Below, piece after piece: positions 35,526-44,461 of a stretch of DNA of 64,000 bases (position 1 is the first letter of the stretch; the number at the start of each line of letters is the position of its first letter). The stretch comes from Kribbella capetownensis. Lineage in GTDB: Bacteria; Actinomycetota; Actinomycetes; Propionibacteriales; Kribbellaceae. A program made the position numbers and the translations under genes. The stretch spans positions 216,161-280,160 of the forward strand of contig NZ_SJKD01000011.1 of assembly GCF_004331485.1 (NCBI RefSeq). The letters run 5' to 3'. Under the pieces are notes generated by a model that saw only the letters and a list, made by a program, of their open reading frames with translations, ran no database searches and was not told the DNA's origin.

Positions 35526-37244
35526 ATGACCACCGACACAGCGGTTCACACCGGACGCAAGTCACTCGGCCCGTTTCCGCCGGCCGCTCCCCGGAATCCC
35601 GATGCGCCGCACGTCACCACGGCGACGGTCGACGTCGACGCCGCGGAGATCGAGGGTCCGCTGACGCGCATCTGGGAGAGCTTCGGCTACGACGAGTTCA
35701 ACTGGACGTACACGCCGACCGGCAAGCGGCTGCTGAAGACCTTCACCGACTTCTCCGGCGGCGGGTACTTCGTCCGGCCGCACTACATGTACTGCTCCGG
35801 CAGCGGCTTCGGGATCCCGCACTGGAGCAACGGCAACGTGTACCACGAAGACGCCGACGGCAATCCGTACTACGACTTCACCCTGCTGGACCAGGCGTAC
35901 GACGCGATCGTCGGTGCCGGACACCACCTGCTGGTGGAACTCGGCTTCACCCCGCGCGATCTGCTGCCACCCGAGGCCGCTGAGCTGACCGTCGTACCGA
36001 GCCCCACGGCGTACACCAACTACGAGGCGGGGGCTTGGGGGTATCCGCCCAAGGACTACGCCAAGTGGGCGGGTCTGATCAGCGCCACGGTTCGTCACTG
36101 CATCGATCGGTATGGCGAGGCGGAGGTGAAGACCTGGCTCTGGGAGCTGTGGAACGAGCCGGACATCAGCTATTGGCGCGGCACTCTCGAGCAGTACAAC
36201 GAGCTGTACACCGCAACCGTCGAAGCGATCCGGACCGTGCTGCCCGAGGCGAAGGTCGGCGGTCCGGCCGTCACCAGCGGCGGACTGGAGTTCCTGCGGG
36301 GCTTCCTCGACTACACGTCGCGCCGTGACGAACCGCTGGACTTCATCGCCTATCACACCAAGGGCTCCCGCTTCCCGACCCGCGACTACCGGCCGTTCGC
36401 CGAGCCCGCGGCCGAGCAGCTCAGCCCGTCGTCGACCAAGATGTTGTACGACCTGCGCGAGTTCAACCGGCTGATCGGTTCGTACGAGGCGTACGCCGAC
36501 CTGCCGGTGATCGTCGACGAGTGCGACGCGGCGGTGCCGGCGCACTTCGGACGCTACGACAACCGCAACTACAGCTTCCAGAACACCGAGTACTACCCGG
36601 TCTTCCAGGCGAAGCTGATGAAGAAGATCCTGGACCTGAACGCCACCGAGCCGGCCAAGGTCGCCTACGCCACCTCGTGGAGCTTCTACTTCGAGGCCGA
36701 ACGCTACTTCGAAGGCACCCGGTCCTTCCTCACCGCGGGCGGTGTCGAAAAGCCGTTCCTCAACGCCTATCGGATGTTGTCGCTGCTCGGTCCCAACCGG
36801 CTGCGCACAACCTCGGACGCGGCCTGGCAGGTCGGCGAACTCGAGCACACCGACGGCAGCAGCATGCCCGAGGAGGTCGACGCCCTCGCCTCGCGGGCGG
36901 AGGACGGGAGCGTCGCCGTACTGCTCTGGCGGCACATCGATGACCAGTATCAGACCAGCGAGGACCTGACACCGGTGAGCGTGACCGTACGCAACCTGCC
37001 GGCTGGGTCCTACCGGTTGCGGCATCTGCGCATCGACGCCGACCACAGCAATTCCTTCACCGTCTGGCAGCAGCTCGGCTCGCCCCAGGACCCAACCGCC
37101 GAACAGCTGGCCACGATCACCGGCCGGCAGGGTCTCGAGGAGTTCGAAGCCGAACGCAGCCTCAGGGTGGACGGCGACGTGTCTCTGGACGTCACACTTC
37201 CGTTGCCCTCGGCATCGTTGCTGATCCTCGAGCCGAGCAGCTGA
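35526..37244 (+). CDS. GH39-family glycoside hydrolase (beta-xylosidase-like)
   Basis: The 572-residue protein has a TIM-barrel with acid/base Glu in LWELWNEPDISYW (about 200-212) and the likely nucleophile Glu in LPVIVDECDA (about 325-334), as in GH39. No signal peptide is seen, so it should act in the cytoplasm on an imported oligosaccharide. The C-terminal 100 residues form a beta-sandwich. It heads a run of genes with 4- to 30-nt gaps (reductase, permeases, binding protein, SDR). Beta-xylosidase is the commonest activity; alpha-L-iduronidase-like or other activity is possible. Confidence 0.85.
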   Translation: MTTDTAVHTGRKSLGPFPPAAPRNPDAPHVTTATVDVDAAEIEGPLTRIWESFGYDEFNWTYTPTGKRLLKTFTDFSGGGYFVRPHYMYCSGSGFGIPHWSNGNVYHEDADGNPYYDFTLLDQAYDAIVGAGHHLLVELGFTPRDLLPPEAAELTVVPSPTAYTNYEAGAWGYPPKDYAKWAGLISATVRHCIDRYGEAEVKTWLWELWNEPDISYWRGTLEQYNELYTATVEAIRTVLPEAKVGGPAVTSGGLEFLRGFLDYTSRRDEPLDFIAYHTKGSRFPTRDYRPFAEPAAEQLSPSSTKMLYDLREFNRLIGSYEAYADLPVIVDECDAAVPAHFGRYDNRNYSFQNTEYYPVFQAKLMKKILDLNATEPAKVAYATSWSFYFEAERYFEGTRSFLTAGGVEKPFLNAYRMLSLLGPNRLRTTSDAAWQVGELEHTDGSSMPEEVDALASRAEDGSVAVLLWRHIDDQYQTSEDLTPVSVTVRNLPAGSYRLRHLRIDADHSNSFTVWQQLGSPQDPTAEQLATITGRQGLEEFEAERSLRVDGDVSLDVTLPLPSASLLILEPSS

Positions 37245-37262
37245 CGGGCGAGAGGGCTGACG

Positions 37263-38099
37263 ATGGACCAGAATGTGATCACGCTGAACAACGGCGTACG
37301 GATTCCCCAGCGCGGCTTCGGCGTCTTCCAGGTCCCGCTGAGCGACACACAACGCGCGGTCGAGCAGGCGATCGAGATCGGCTACCGGCACATCGACACG
37401 GCGGCGGCGTACAACAACGAGGCCGGTGTCGGCGCGGCCATGCGGGCGAGCGGGCTGCCTCGCGAGGAGCTGTTCGTCACCACCAAGCTCCGCAACGGCG
37501 AGCACGGGTACGAATCGGCGTTGACGGCGTACGACGAAACGCTGCAGCGCCTCGGACTGGACTACGCCGACCTGTATCTCCTGCATTGGCCCAATCCGAC
37601 GGCCGATCTCTATGTCGACAGCTGGCGTGCCCTGGAGCGGATCCACACCGAGGGGCGCGTACGGGCAATTGGTACGTCGAACTTCCTTGCCGAGCACCTG
37701 GACCGATTGGCCAAGGAGGGCGAGGTCGTTCCGGCGGTCAACCAGATCGAGCTCCACCCCACGTACCAGCAGGGCGAACTGACCGAGTTGTGCCGCGAGC
37801 GGTCGATCGCGGTCGAGGCGTACTCGCCGCTCGGCCAAGGTGGCGACCTCGATGATCCTGTCCTGGCGTCGATCGCGAGCAATCACGATGTGACGCCGGC
37901 CCAGGTCGTACTGCGTTGGCATCTGCACCTCGGGCACATCGTCATCCCGAAGTCCGTCACTCCCGAGCGGATCCGCGCCAACTTCGAACTCGGCGGCTTC
38001 GAGCTGACCGACGCCGAGGTCGCGTCCGTCACCGCGCTGGAGAACGGCAACCGGCTCGGCAACGACCCGCGCACGTTCGCGATCAGCCAGATCAGGTAG
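37263..38099 (+). CDS. Aldo/keto reductase
   Basis: The 278-residue AKR has the catalytic tetrad Asp45, Tyr50, Lys75 and His108 (DTAAAYNNE; TTKLRNGEHG; YLLHWP) and the C-terminal NADPH motif IPKSVTPERIRANF. It would reduce an aldehyde or keto sugar in the cytoplasm. It lies 18 nt after the glycosidase, so it probably acts on the released monosaccharide or aglycone. The 2,5-diketo-gluconate reductase subgroup is the closest look-alike. Confidence 0.93.
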   Translation: MDQNVITLNNGVRIPQRGFGVFQVPLSDTQRAVEQAIEIGYRHIDTAAAYNNEAGVGAAMRASGLPREELFVTTKLRNGEHGYESALTAYDETLQRLGLDYADLYLLHWPNPTADLYVDSWRALERIHTEGRVRAIGTSNFLAEHLDRLAKEGEVVPAVNQIELHPTYQQGELTELCRERSIAVEAYSPLGQGGDLDDPVLASIASNHDVTPAQVVLRWHLHLGHIVIPKSVTPERIRANFELGGFELTDAEVASVTALENGNRLGNDPRTFAISQIR

Positions 38100-38106
38100 C
38101 CCGACG

Positions 38107-39081
38107 ATGACGAGCAGATCTGTGCAACTCAGCCGGCGGCAGGACCGCCGATCGAGGTCCGCCACGGCGGCCGTCGACCGACCGCGTCACGGCTGGCAGA
38201 AGACCACCTGGATCTGGGTCTTCCTGCTGCCGACCGTGGTCCTGTACGGCCTCTACACGATCTACCCGATCATCGCGAGCTACTGGTACTCGCTGGTCGA
38301 GTGGAACGGATTCGACTCCGGCCAGAAGTTCGTTGGTCTGAGCAACTACCGCGAGGTCTTCGCCGATCCGCTGTTCTGGAACTCGTTCAAGGTCACGCTG
38401 CTCTTCATGCTGCTGGTGGTGCCGGCCCGGGTTCTGCTCACGTTGCTGATGGCAATGATCCTCAACTCGCCGAAGCTGCCGCTGATCGGCGTACTGCGAT
38501 CGGCGTTCTTCATTCCGGTGGTGACCACGACGGCGATCATCGGCGTGGTGATGCGCTTCGTCCTGGACCCGGCCAGTGGCCCGGTCAGTTCCGTACTGGC
38601 CAAGCTCGGCTTCGGCGGCGTCGACTTCCTGGGCGACCAGCACCTGGCGCTGCCGGCCGCGGCTGTCCTGTACATCTGGAAGTTCTTCGGCGTGACGATG
38701 ATCTACTGGCTTGCGGCGCTGCAGACGATCCCGTACGAGTTGTACGAGGCGGCGCGGATCGACGGCGCAGGCACCTGGCAGCTCTTCCGGCACATCACGC
38801 TGCCGATGCTTAAGCCGTTCCTGATCATCATCACCGTGCTGACGATCGAGGAGACGTTCCACAACTTCGATCTGATGTACACGCTGACCGCGGGTGGGCC
38901 GTACTTCCACACCGAGATCATCGAGATCTACATCTACCGGTGGGCGTTCGCCGCCCCGATCCCGCAACTGGGGCACGCGTCCGCGGCCGCCGTGGTCTTC
39001 GGGCTGCTGGTCGCGATCGTCGGCGCCCTCCAGCTGTGGGCCCTGTACACCGGCCGTCGGCTGAGAGGTGAACAGCGATGA
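38107..39081 (+). CDS. Carbohydrate ABC transporter permease (MalF/UgpA type)
   Basis: The 324-residue protein has six transmembrane segments and the CUT1 EAA loop (YELYEAARIDGAGTWQLFRH, about 209-228), which docks the ATPase. The first TM is preceded by a basic N-terminus. It overlaps the next permease by 4 nt. Together they form the membrane channel of a sugar importer. Confidence 0.95.
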   Translation: MTSRSVQLSRRQDRRSRSATAAVDRPRHGWQKTTWIWVFLLPTVVLYGLYTIYPIIASYWYSLVEWNGFDSGQKFVGLSNYREVFADPLFWNSFKVTLLFMLLVVPARVLLTLLMAMILNSPKLPLIGVLRSAFFIPVVTTTAIIGVVMRFVLDPASGPVSSVLAKLGFGGVDFLGDQHLALPAAAVLYIWKFFGVTMIYWLAALQTIPYELYEAARIDGAGTWQLFRHITLPMLKPFLIIITVLTIEETFHNFDLMYTLTAGGPYFHTEIIEIYIYRWAFAAPIPQLGHASAAAVVFGLLVAIVGALQLWALYTGRRLRGEQR

Positions 39082-39950
39082 CCGCTGAACTGACCGTCGA
39101 ACGCTCGGACCGGCAACGACGCATTCTGTCTCGACTGCCGTGGTGGATCGCCGCGCTGGTCCTGGTCGGCATCGCGCTGGTCTGGATCTTCCCGTTCCTG
39201 TGGATGCTGTCGGCATCGCTGAAGGACAGCATGGAGATGTTCTCCGGCGGCCTGCGGCTGTGGCCGGACAAGTTCGTCTGGGACAACTACGCGCGGGCCT
39301 GGAACGACGCGCACTTCGGCCGGTACCTGATCAACACAATCCTGGTCACCGTGATCACGGTCGTGATCGTCACCGTCCGCTGCGCCCTGGCCGGCTACGT
39401 CCTGGCCCGCTACCGATTCCGCGGATCGAAGCTCTTCCTGGGGATCCTGGTCGCGACGCTCTTCGTACCCACCGGCTACACGATCATCCCGGTGGTCAAG
39501 ATCTCGATGCAGTTGCACCTGATCGACTCACTGAGCGGCATGATCCTGGCGCTCAGCGGTGGGGCGTACGTGTCCGCGATCTTGCTGTACTACGGCTATT
39601 TCCGGCAGATCCCCCGGGAGCTGGAGGAGGCCGCGCTCGTCGACGGGGCCGGCTTCGTCCGGACGTTCTTCTCGGTGATGCTGCCGCTGGCGATGCCGGT
39701 CACGGCGACTGTCGCAGTACTCACCTTCATCGCCACCTGGAACGCCTTCTTCCTGCCCTTGGTGTTCACCTTCAGCCGGCCCGATCTGCGGACGGTGAGC
39801 GTGGGCATGCAGGCGTTCGTCGGGGAGACCGCGACCGACTGGTCCGGAATGGCCGCGGCCGGCGTGATCTCGATCGTCCCGGTCGTGGTGCTCTTCATCT
39901 TCCTGCAGCGCTACTTCGTCGAGGGAATCTCCGGCGCAGTCAAGTCTTAG
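39078..39950 (+). CDS. Carbohydrate ABC transporter permease (MalG/UgpE type)
   Basis: The 290-residue protein has six transmembrane segments and an EAA motif (PRELEEAALVDGAGFVRTFF, about 177-196). It is the second half of the heterodimeric CUT1 channel, coupled to the upstream permease by an ATGA overlap and followed by the binding protein. No ATPase gene lies in the cluster; as in many actinomycetes a shared MsiK-like ATPase elsewhere probably energises it. Confidence 0.95.
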   Translation: MTAELTVERSDRQRRILSRLPWWIAALVLVGIALVWIFPFLWMLSASLKDSMEMFSGGLRLWPDKFVWDNYARAWNDAHFGRYLINTILVTVITVVIVTVRCALAGYVLARYRFRGSKLFLGILVATLFVPTGYTIIPVVKISMQLHLIDSLSGMILALSGGAYVSAILLYYGYFRQIPRELEEAALVDGAGFVRTFFSVMLPLAMPVTATVAVLTFIATWNAFFLPLVFTFSRPDLRTVSVGMQAFVGETATDWSGMAAAGVISIVPVVVLFIFLQRYFVEGISGAVKS

Positions 39951-39975
39951 CAACACCCGAAGGAGTGGAACGATC

Positions 39976-41421
39976 ATGACCGGAATGACACGTCGCAGTC
40001 TGCTCGGCGCATCGGTACTTGCCGTCGCCGGCGCCGCGGTGGGATGCAGCAGCTCGACCGACGAGTCCGGCAGTACGAGTGGCGGCGGCGCCACCGGAAC
40101 GCTGGCCTGGTGGGATCACTTCAGTTCGTTCAAACGTCTCAACGACGACTGGGCGAAGAACCAGTCGTCGGCGCTGAAGGCCAACGTCGCGCACACCTAT
40201 TACGACGCGTCCAAAGCACCGCAGGCGTTCCAGTTGGCGCATCAGGCGAACAAGATGCCCGACATCTACTCCAACGTGGTCGGGTTGCCGTTGTCGGCCC
40301 TGGTCAGTGGCAAGTGGGTGCACGAGATCACGCTGCCGGCCGACGTCAAGTCGAAGCTGCCCAAGGACGCGTTCACCGAGGGCATCACCCAGTTGGACGG
40401 CAAGCTCTACGGGTTCCCGATGTTCAGCCTCCGGCAGAGCTCGACGCTGGTGTGGGTGAACAAGGATCACTGGGGCAAGGCCGGGCTCGACCCGAACAAC
40501 GTGCCCAAGGACTACCCGGGCTTCAAGGACGCCCTGGGGAAGCTGAAGGGGGCCGGGCTCCAGCCGCTGACGCTGGCGATCGGTGCCGACGGCGGGCGCA
40601 TCCGCGACCAGATCGACGACATGGCGCAGACGGCCGGCTTCCCCGGCTACCAGGGTCTGCAGTTCACCACCGGTGAGTACGCCTACCACCACGACGCCTA
40701 CGTCACGGTGATCGAGTTCCTCAAGGAACTGAACGACGCCAAGCTGATCATGCCGGGGTCGAACAACTTCGGAGTCGTCGACGCCCGTACCCGCTTCGCC
40801 TCCGGTGCGGTCGGGACCTTCATCGACGGCATCTGGTGTGCTGGTGGATCGAAGGCGCTCGCCCCGCCGATCGTCGACAAACTCGCCTCCGGGTGGGTGC
40901 TGGCGCCGACGGCCGACGTGCAGCCCTTCTGCTACCGCGGCCGGCCGTCCTCGGGGTACTTCGTTTCCGCGGACAGCAAGAATCCGGACGCGGCCGGGAA
41001 GCTGCTCGCGTCGTTCATGTCCGACGAGTACCAGAACGGGATGATCGAGGCGATGGACCAGCCGCCGCTCAATCTCGACCTGGTCGCGTCGTCGAAGGCG
41101 ATCGACGCGTACAAGAAGGGCGTCGATTTCTGCAAGGCCAACGTGTTCCTGATGCCGCAGGCGATCGTGAAGAACCCGGCTCAGGCGAAGGTGGATGCGT
41201 ACCGCAAGCCGGTCACCCCGCACGTCGGCAACATCGTCCAGGGCTACCTGGGCGGATCGATCAGCGACCTCAAGGCCGAGCTGAAGAAGCTGAGCGACGC
41301 CACGACCGCCGACCGGGCCCAGGCGCTGCAGAAGGCGAAGGCCGCCGGAGCCAAGGTCTCGGAGGACGACTACGTCTTCACCGACTGGAAGCCCGGACAG
41401 GACTACGAGGGAGCCAAATGA
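39976..41421 (+). CDS. Sugar-binding lipoprotein of the ABC importer
   Basis: The 481-residue protein begins with a Tat-like signal (MTRRSLLGASVLAV) and lipobox AAVGC with Cys at about 25. The mature part is a family 1 solute-binding protein (TLAWWDHF; KLYGFPMFSLRQSSTLVWVN; GTFIDGIWC). It would capture an oligosaccharide outside the membrane. A GAAGGAG site precedes the start. The stop overlaps the start of the SDR gene by 4 nt. Confidence 0.94.
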   Translation: MTGMTRRSLLGASVLAVAGAAVGCSSSTDESGSTSGGGATGTLAWWDHFSSFKRLNDDWAKNQSSALKANVAHTYYDASKAPQAFQLAHQANKMPDIYSNVVGLPLSALVSGKWVHEITLPADVKSKLPKDAFTEGITQLDGKLYGFPMFSLRQSSTLVWVNKDHWGKAGLDPNNVPKDYPGFKDALGKLKGAGLQPLTLAIGADGGRIRDQIDDMAQTAGFPGYQGLQFTTGEYAYHHDAYVTVIEFLKELNDAKLIMPGSNNFGVVDARTRFASGAVGTFIDGIWCAGGSKALAPPIVDKLASGWVLAPTADVQPFCYRGRPSSGYFVSADSKNPDAAGKLLASFMSDEYQNGMIEAMDQPPLNLDLVASSKAIDAYKKGVDFCKANVFLMPQAIVKNPAQAKVDAYRKPVTPHVGNIVQGYLGGSISDLKAELKKLSDATTADRAQALQKAKAAGAKVSEDDYVFTDWKPGQDYEGAK

Positions 41422-42170
41422 GTCTTACTGCAGTCGTCACCGGGGCAGCATCACCGCGGGGCATCGGACGCGCGACGGCCATGGTCCTCGCCGAACAAGG
41501 CTGGAACATCGGCATCCTCGACATCGACGTGGAGGGCAGCCGCGCTCTGGCCGATGAGATCACCGAGAAGCACAACGTCACGACCCACGCCGTAGCAGCC
41601 GACGTGTCCGACGAAACCCAGGTCCGTACGGCGATCGACGAACTGGAAGCCGCGCTGCCACCACTGGCAGCGCTGGCCAACATCGCCGGCGTCAGCTCAC
41701 CCGTCCCGTACCTCGAACTGACGTCCGACGAGTGGCACCGCGTCATCAACATCAACCTGAACGGCGTCCACTACGTCACCCGGAGAGTCGCCGAATCCAT
41801 GGTCCGCCACAACTACGGCCGAATCGTCAGCGTCTCCTCGACGTCGGCCCAACGAGGCGGCGGCACGTACAGCAAAACGCCGTACTCCGTAGCCAAAGCC
41901 GGCGTCATCGGCCTCACTCGAGCCCTCGCCCGGGAGCTAGGCCCCCACAACATCACCGTCAACGCCATCGCCCCCGGCCCCATCGACACCGACATCATGG
42001 GCGGCCCCCTGACCCCCGACCGCCGAGAAGCCATGATCAACGACCTCCTGGTCAACCGAGTAGGCACCCCGAACGACGTAGCCACGGCCATAGCCTTCCT
42101 GACCTCCGAAGCCTCCGGCTACATCTCCGGCCACACCCTCAACGTAGACGGAGGCCTCTACATGCACTGA
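41418..42170 (+). CDS. Short-chain dehydrogenase/reductase
   Basis: The 250-residue classical SDR has a cofactor motif TGAASPRGIGRA (8-19), NIAG (88-91), catalytic Tyr156 and Lys160 (YSVAK) with a Ser near 143, and a C-terminal GHTLNVDGG. Translational coupling to the binding protein makes it the last gene of the sugar operon. It probably oxidises or reduces the sugar or sugar alcohol that the importer brings in. Confidence 0.94.
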   Translation: MSLTAVVTGAASPRGIGRATAMVLAEQGWNIGILDIDVEGSRALADEITEKHNVTTHAVAADVSDETQVRTAIDELEAALPPLAALANIAGVSSPVPYLELTSDEWHRVININLNGVHYVTRRVAESMVRHNYGRIVSVSSTSAQRGGGTYSKTPYSVAKAGVIGLTRALARELGPHNITVNAIAPGPIDTDIMGGPLTPDRREAMINDLLVNRVGTPNDVATAIAFLTSEASGYISGHTLNVDGGLYMH

Positions 42171-42197
42171 CGTCGGCGTCTGACCTGGTGACTGTCG

Positions 42198-43598
42198 TCA
42201 GCCGCAGCAGCTGGACTGTTGGGTTGGGGTGTCGTCGATGACGGTGAGGAGGCCGCCGCTGATGCCGGTGGCCAGACCGCGACCCGTCGGTGCGGAGAGC
42301 TCGACTGCTTGGGGTGCGGGGCCGCAGCAGCCGCCGGCCTCGTTGTCGGTGCCGCCGTAGGCGAGGTTGGAGGAGCACACGCCGGTTTCGGGGAGGTCGA
42401 GCTGGACGTTGCGGGCGGCCTCCCAGTCTCCGGCGAGCGCGGCGACTACGGAGCGGGCCTGTTCGTAGCCGGTCGCGAGGAGGAACGTCGGTGCGCGGCC
42501 GTAGGACTTCGCGCCGATCGCGTAGTACCCGGGTTCGGGATGCGCGAGCTCGTCGACGCCGTGCGGCGGGACGGTGCCACAGGAGTGCCTGTTCGGGTCG
42601 ATGAGCGGTGCGAGCGCACGGGTCGATCCCATGATCGGGTCGAGGTCGAGCCGCAGTTCGGAGACGAACTCGTGGTCGGGACGGAATCCGGTGGAGTTCA
42701 CCACCGTGTCTGCGACCACGTGACGATCGCCGGAGGTCAGTTCGACCCGGCCATCCGGCGTACTGGCGATCGTCTCGGTGCGGAACGCGCTGACGAGTTG
42801 GACGTGGCCGGACTGCACCAGCTTCCTCAGCCGGGTCCCGAGCGCGCCGCGGGCGGGGAGTTCGTCGGCTTCGCCGCCGCCATAGGTGCGGGCTTGGTCG
42901 GTTCCGCGCACGACCCACACGACCTCGGTGCCGGGGACCTCCTGCGCGAGCTGCCCGAGGTCGAGGAGAGTCGTCGAGGCCGAGTGACCTGCGCCGACGA
43001 CGGCGGTACGGCGTCCCGCGTAGCGGTCCCGCTCGACGCCGAGCACATCGGGCAACGCGTGGGCGATGCCGTCCGCGCTGTCGGTCTCGCCCCGCGCCGG
43101 AATGCCGGAACCACCGAGCACGTTCGGCCTGCTCCAAGTACCGGCTGCGTCGATCACCGCTGAGGCGAGCAGCTCGCTGCCGTCGGACAGACGGATCAGG
43201 AACGGCGCAGCCTCGCGACCCGCGGTCCGAATCCGGTCGAAGCCGACCCGGGTCACCGCGGCAACCCGGGAGTTGTAGCGGATGCGGTCGTTGATCTCCG
43301 GGGTCTTGGTCAACGGCTCCAGGTAGGCGTCAATGAGGTCGCCGCCGGTCGGCAGGATGCCGAGGTCCGGTTCGGTCCAGCCCGCCTGTTCGAGCAGCCG
43401 CCGGGCCGCGGAGTCGATGTCGTAGCGCCACGGGCTGAACAGCTTGACGTGCCGCCATTCCTCGATCGCCGCTGCGGCACTCGATCCCGCTTCCAGTACG
43501 ACGAAGTCCAGCCCGCGCTCGGCCAGATGCGCGGCCGCGGCCAGCCCGATCGGACCTGCCCCGATGACGACGACCGGCGCCGCTGTCTGCTCGCTCAC
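42198..43598 (-). CDS. arsO: Flavin-dependent monooxygenase of the arsenic cluster (ArsO-like)
   Basis: The 466-residue protein has an N-terminal FAD motif (VVVIGAGPIGLAAAAHLAER, 9-28), a second dinucleotide motif (RTAVVGAGHSAST, about 197-209) and a TGFRPDHEF C-terminal motif typical of flavoprotein monooxygenases. A cysteine-rich tail follows (GVCSSN; GGCCGP; SSCCG at the very end), probably binding As(III) or another soft metal. It is divergent from arsR-arsC with a shared operator. The ArsO name is by context and fold; the reaction is uncertain. Confidence 0.8.
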   Translation of the reverse strand: MSEQTAAPVVVIGAGPIGLAAAAHLAERGLDFVVLEAGSSAAAAIEEWRHVKLFSPWRYDIDSAARRLLEQAGWTEPDLGILPTGGDLIDAYLEPLTKTPEINDRIRYNSRVAAVTRVGFDRIRTAGREAAPFLIRLSDGSELLASAVIDAAGTWSRPNVLGGSGIPARGETDSADGIAHALPDVLGVERDRYAGRRTAVVGAGHSASTTLLDLGQLAQEVPGTEVVWVVRGTDQARTYGGGEADELPARGALGTRLRKLVQSGHVQLVSAFRTETIASTPDGRVELTSGDRHVVADTVVNSTGFRPDHEFVSELRLDLDPIMGSTRALAPLIDPNRHSCGTVPPHGVDELAHPEPGYYAIGAKSYGRAPTFLLATGYEQARSVVAALAGDWEAARNVQLDLPETGVCSSNLAYGGTDNEAGGCCGPAPQAVELSAPTGRGLATGISGGLLTVIDDTPTQQSSCCG

Positions 43599-43625
43599 GA
43601 TCCCACTCCCTGTCTAGAAGATCAT

Positions 43626-43659
43626 CTAATCAGCCATGCCCACCTTGCCTCGTGATTAG
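43626..43659. promoter_or_regulatory. Candidate ArsR operator
   Basis: CTAATCA (43626-43632) and TGATTAG (43653-43659) form an inverted repeat with a 20-nt spacer, in an AT-richer 81-nt gap between the divergent arsO-like and arsR genes. Repression of both genes by ArsR and release by arsenite is the standard model for the family. Confidence 0.6.
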
Positions 43660-43679
43660 ACAAGAGTCAAGATAGATAT

Positions 43680-44048
43680 ATGTCGAAACAGGAGATCGTG
43701 CTGATGCCGGTGTCGAGCAGTGGTTGCTGTGCGCCGATCTCCGACGCCGCACTCGATGCGGCCGGTGCGGCCGAGGGGGCGACGGTGTTCAAGGCGCTGG
43801 CCGACCCGATCCGGCTGCGACTGCTGTCGATGATCACGTCGGCGGGAGACGAGATCTGCGTCTGTGACCTGACGCCCCAGTTCGACGTCAGCGGCCCGAC
43901 GATCTCGCATCACCTGAAGGTGCTCCGCGAGGCCGGTCTGGTCGACTGCGAGCGCCGCGGAACCTGGGTCTACTACTGGCCGGTGCCTGAACGACTGCAG
44001 TGGATCTCGTCCCTCCTCGCCGTCCCCGAGCCCATCCCGGCCCGCTGA
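43680..44048 (+). CDS. arsR: ArsR-family arsenic-responsive repressor
   Basis: The 122-residue protein has a winged-helix domain (ALADPIRLRLLSMI; SGPTISHHLKVLREAGLVDC) and cysteines placed for As(III) binding: Cys16-Cys17 at the N-terminus and Cys60/Cys62 in EICVCDLT. The N-terminal Cys-Cys pair recalls the corynebacterial ArsR type rather than the plasmid R773 type. It is divergent from the arsO-like gene and lies 8 nt before arsC. Confidence 0.93.
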   Translation: MSKQEIVLMPVSSSGCCAPISDAALDAAGAAEGATVFKALADPIRLRLLSMITSAGDEICVCDLTPQFDVSGPTISHHLKVLREAGLVDCERRGTWVYYWPVPERLQWISSLLAVPEPIPAR

Positions 44049-44056
44049 GCATCCTC

Positions 44057-44461
44057 GTGAGCAAACCCGCCGTACTGTTCGTCTGCGTCCACAACGCCGG
44101 CCGCTCCCAGATGGCCGCCGGGTGGCTACGTCACCTTGCCGGAGACAGCGTCGACATCCGCTCCGCTGGATCCGAACCCGCCGACCAGATCAACCCCGTC
44201 GCCGTCGAAGCGATGCGTGAAGTCGGCATCGACATCACCGGCAACACACCCCAACTCCTCGATACCGAAGACGTCCGAGCCAGCGATGTCGTCATCACGA
44301 TGGGCTGCGGCGACACCTGCCCGATCTATCCGGGAAAACGCTACGAAGACTGGGACCTCACCGACCCCGCCGGCCAACCCGTCGACGTCGTACGCCAGGT
44401 CCGCGATGACATCCGCGGCCGTGTCGAGAACCTCATCACGCTGATCACGCGACCCAGTTAG
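44057..44461 (+). CDS. arsC: Arsenate reductase, low-molecular-weight phosphatase type
   Basis: 134 residues from a GTG eight nt after the arsR stop. The P-loop CVHNAGR (Cys10 to Arg16) is the arsenate-binding CX5R motif, and the later MGCGDTCP supplies further redox cysteines, as in thioredoxin-coupled ArsC. It reduces As(V) to As(III). There is no As(III) pump next to it. The 3' end overlaps the convergent aminotransferase by 4 nt. Confidence 0.94.
   Translation: MSKPAVLFVCVHNAGRSQMAAGWLRHLAGDSVDIRSAGSEPADQINPVAVEAMREVGIDITGNTPQLLDTEDVRASDVVITMGCGDTCPIYPGKRYEDWDLTDPAGQPVDVVRQVRDDIRGRVENLITLITRPS

Noticed and set aside
35562..38165. 867-residue minus-strand open frame opposite the GH39 and reductase genes
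   Set aside because: The plus strand encodes complete catalytic motifs of two enzymes; the antisense frame has no recognisable domain.
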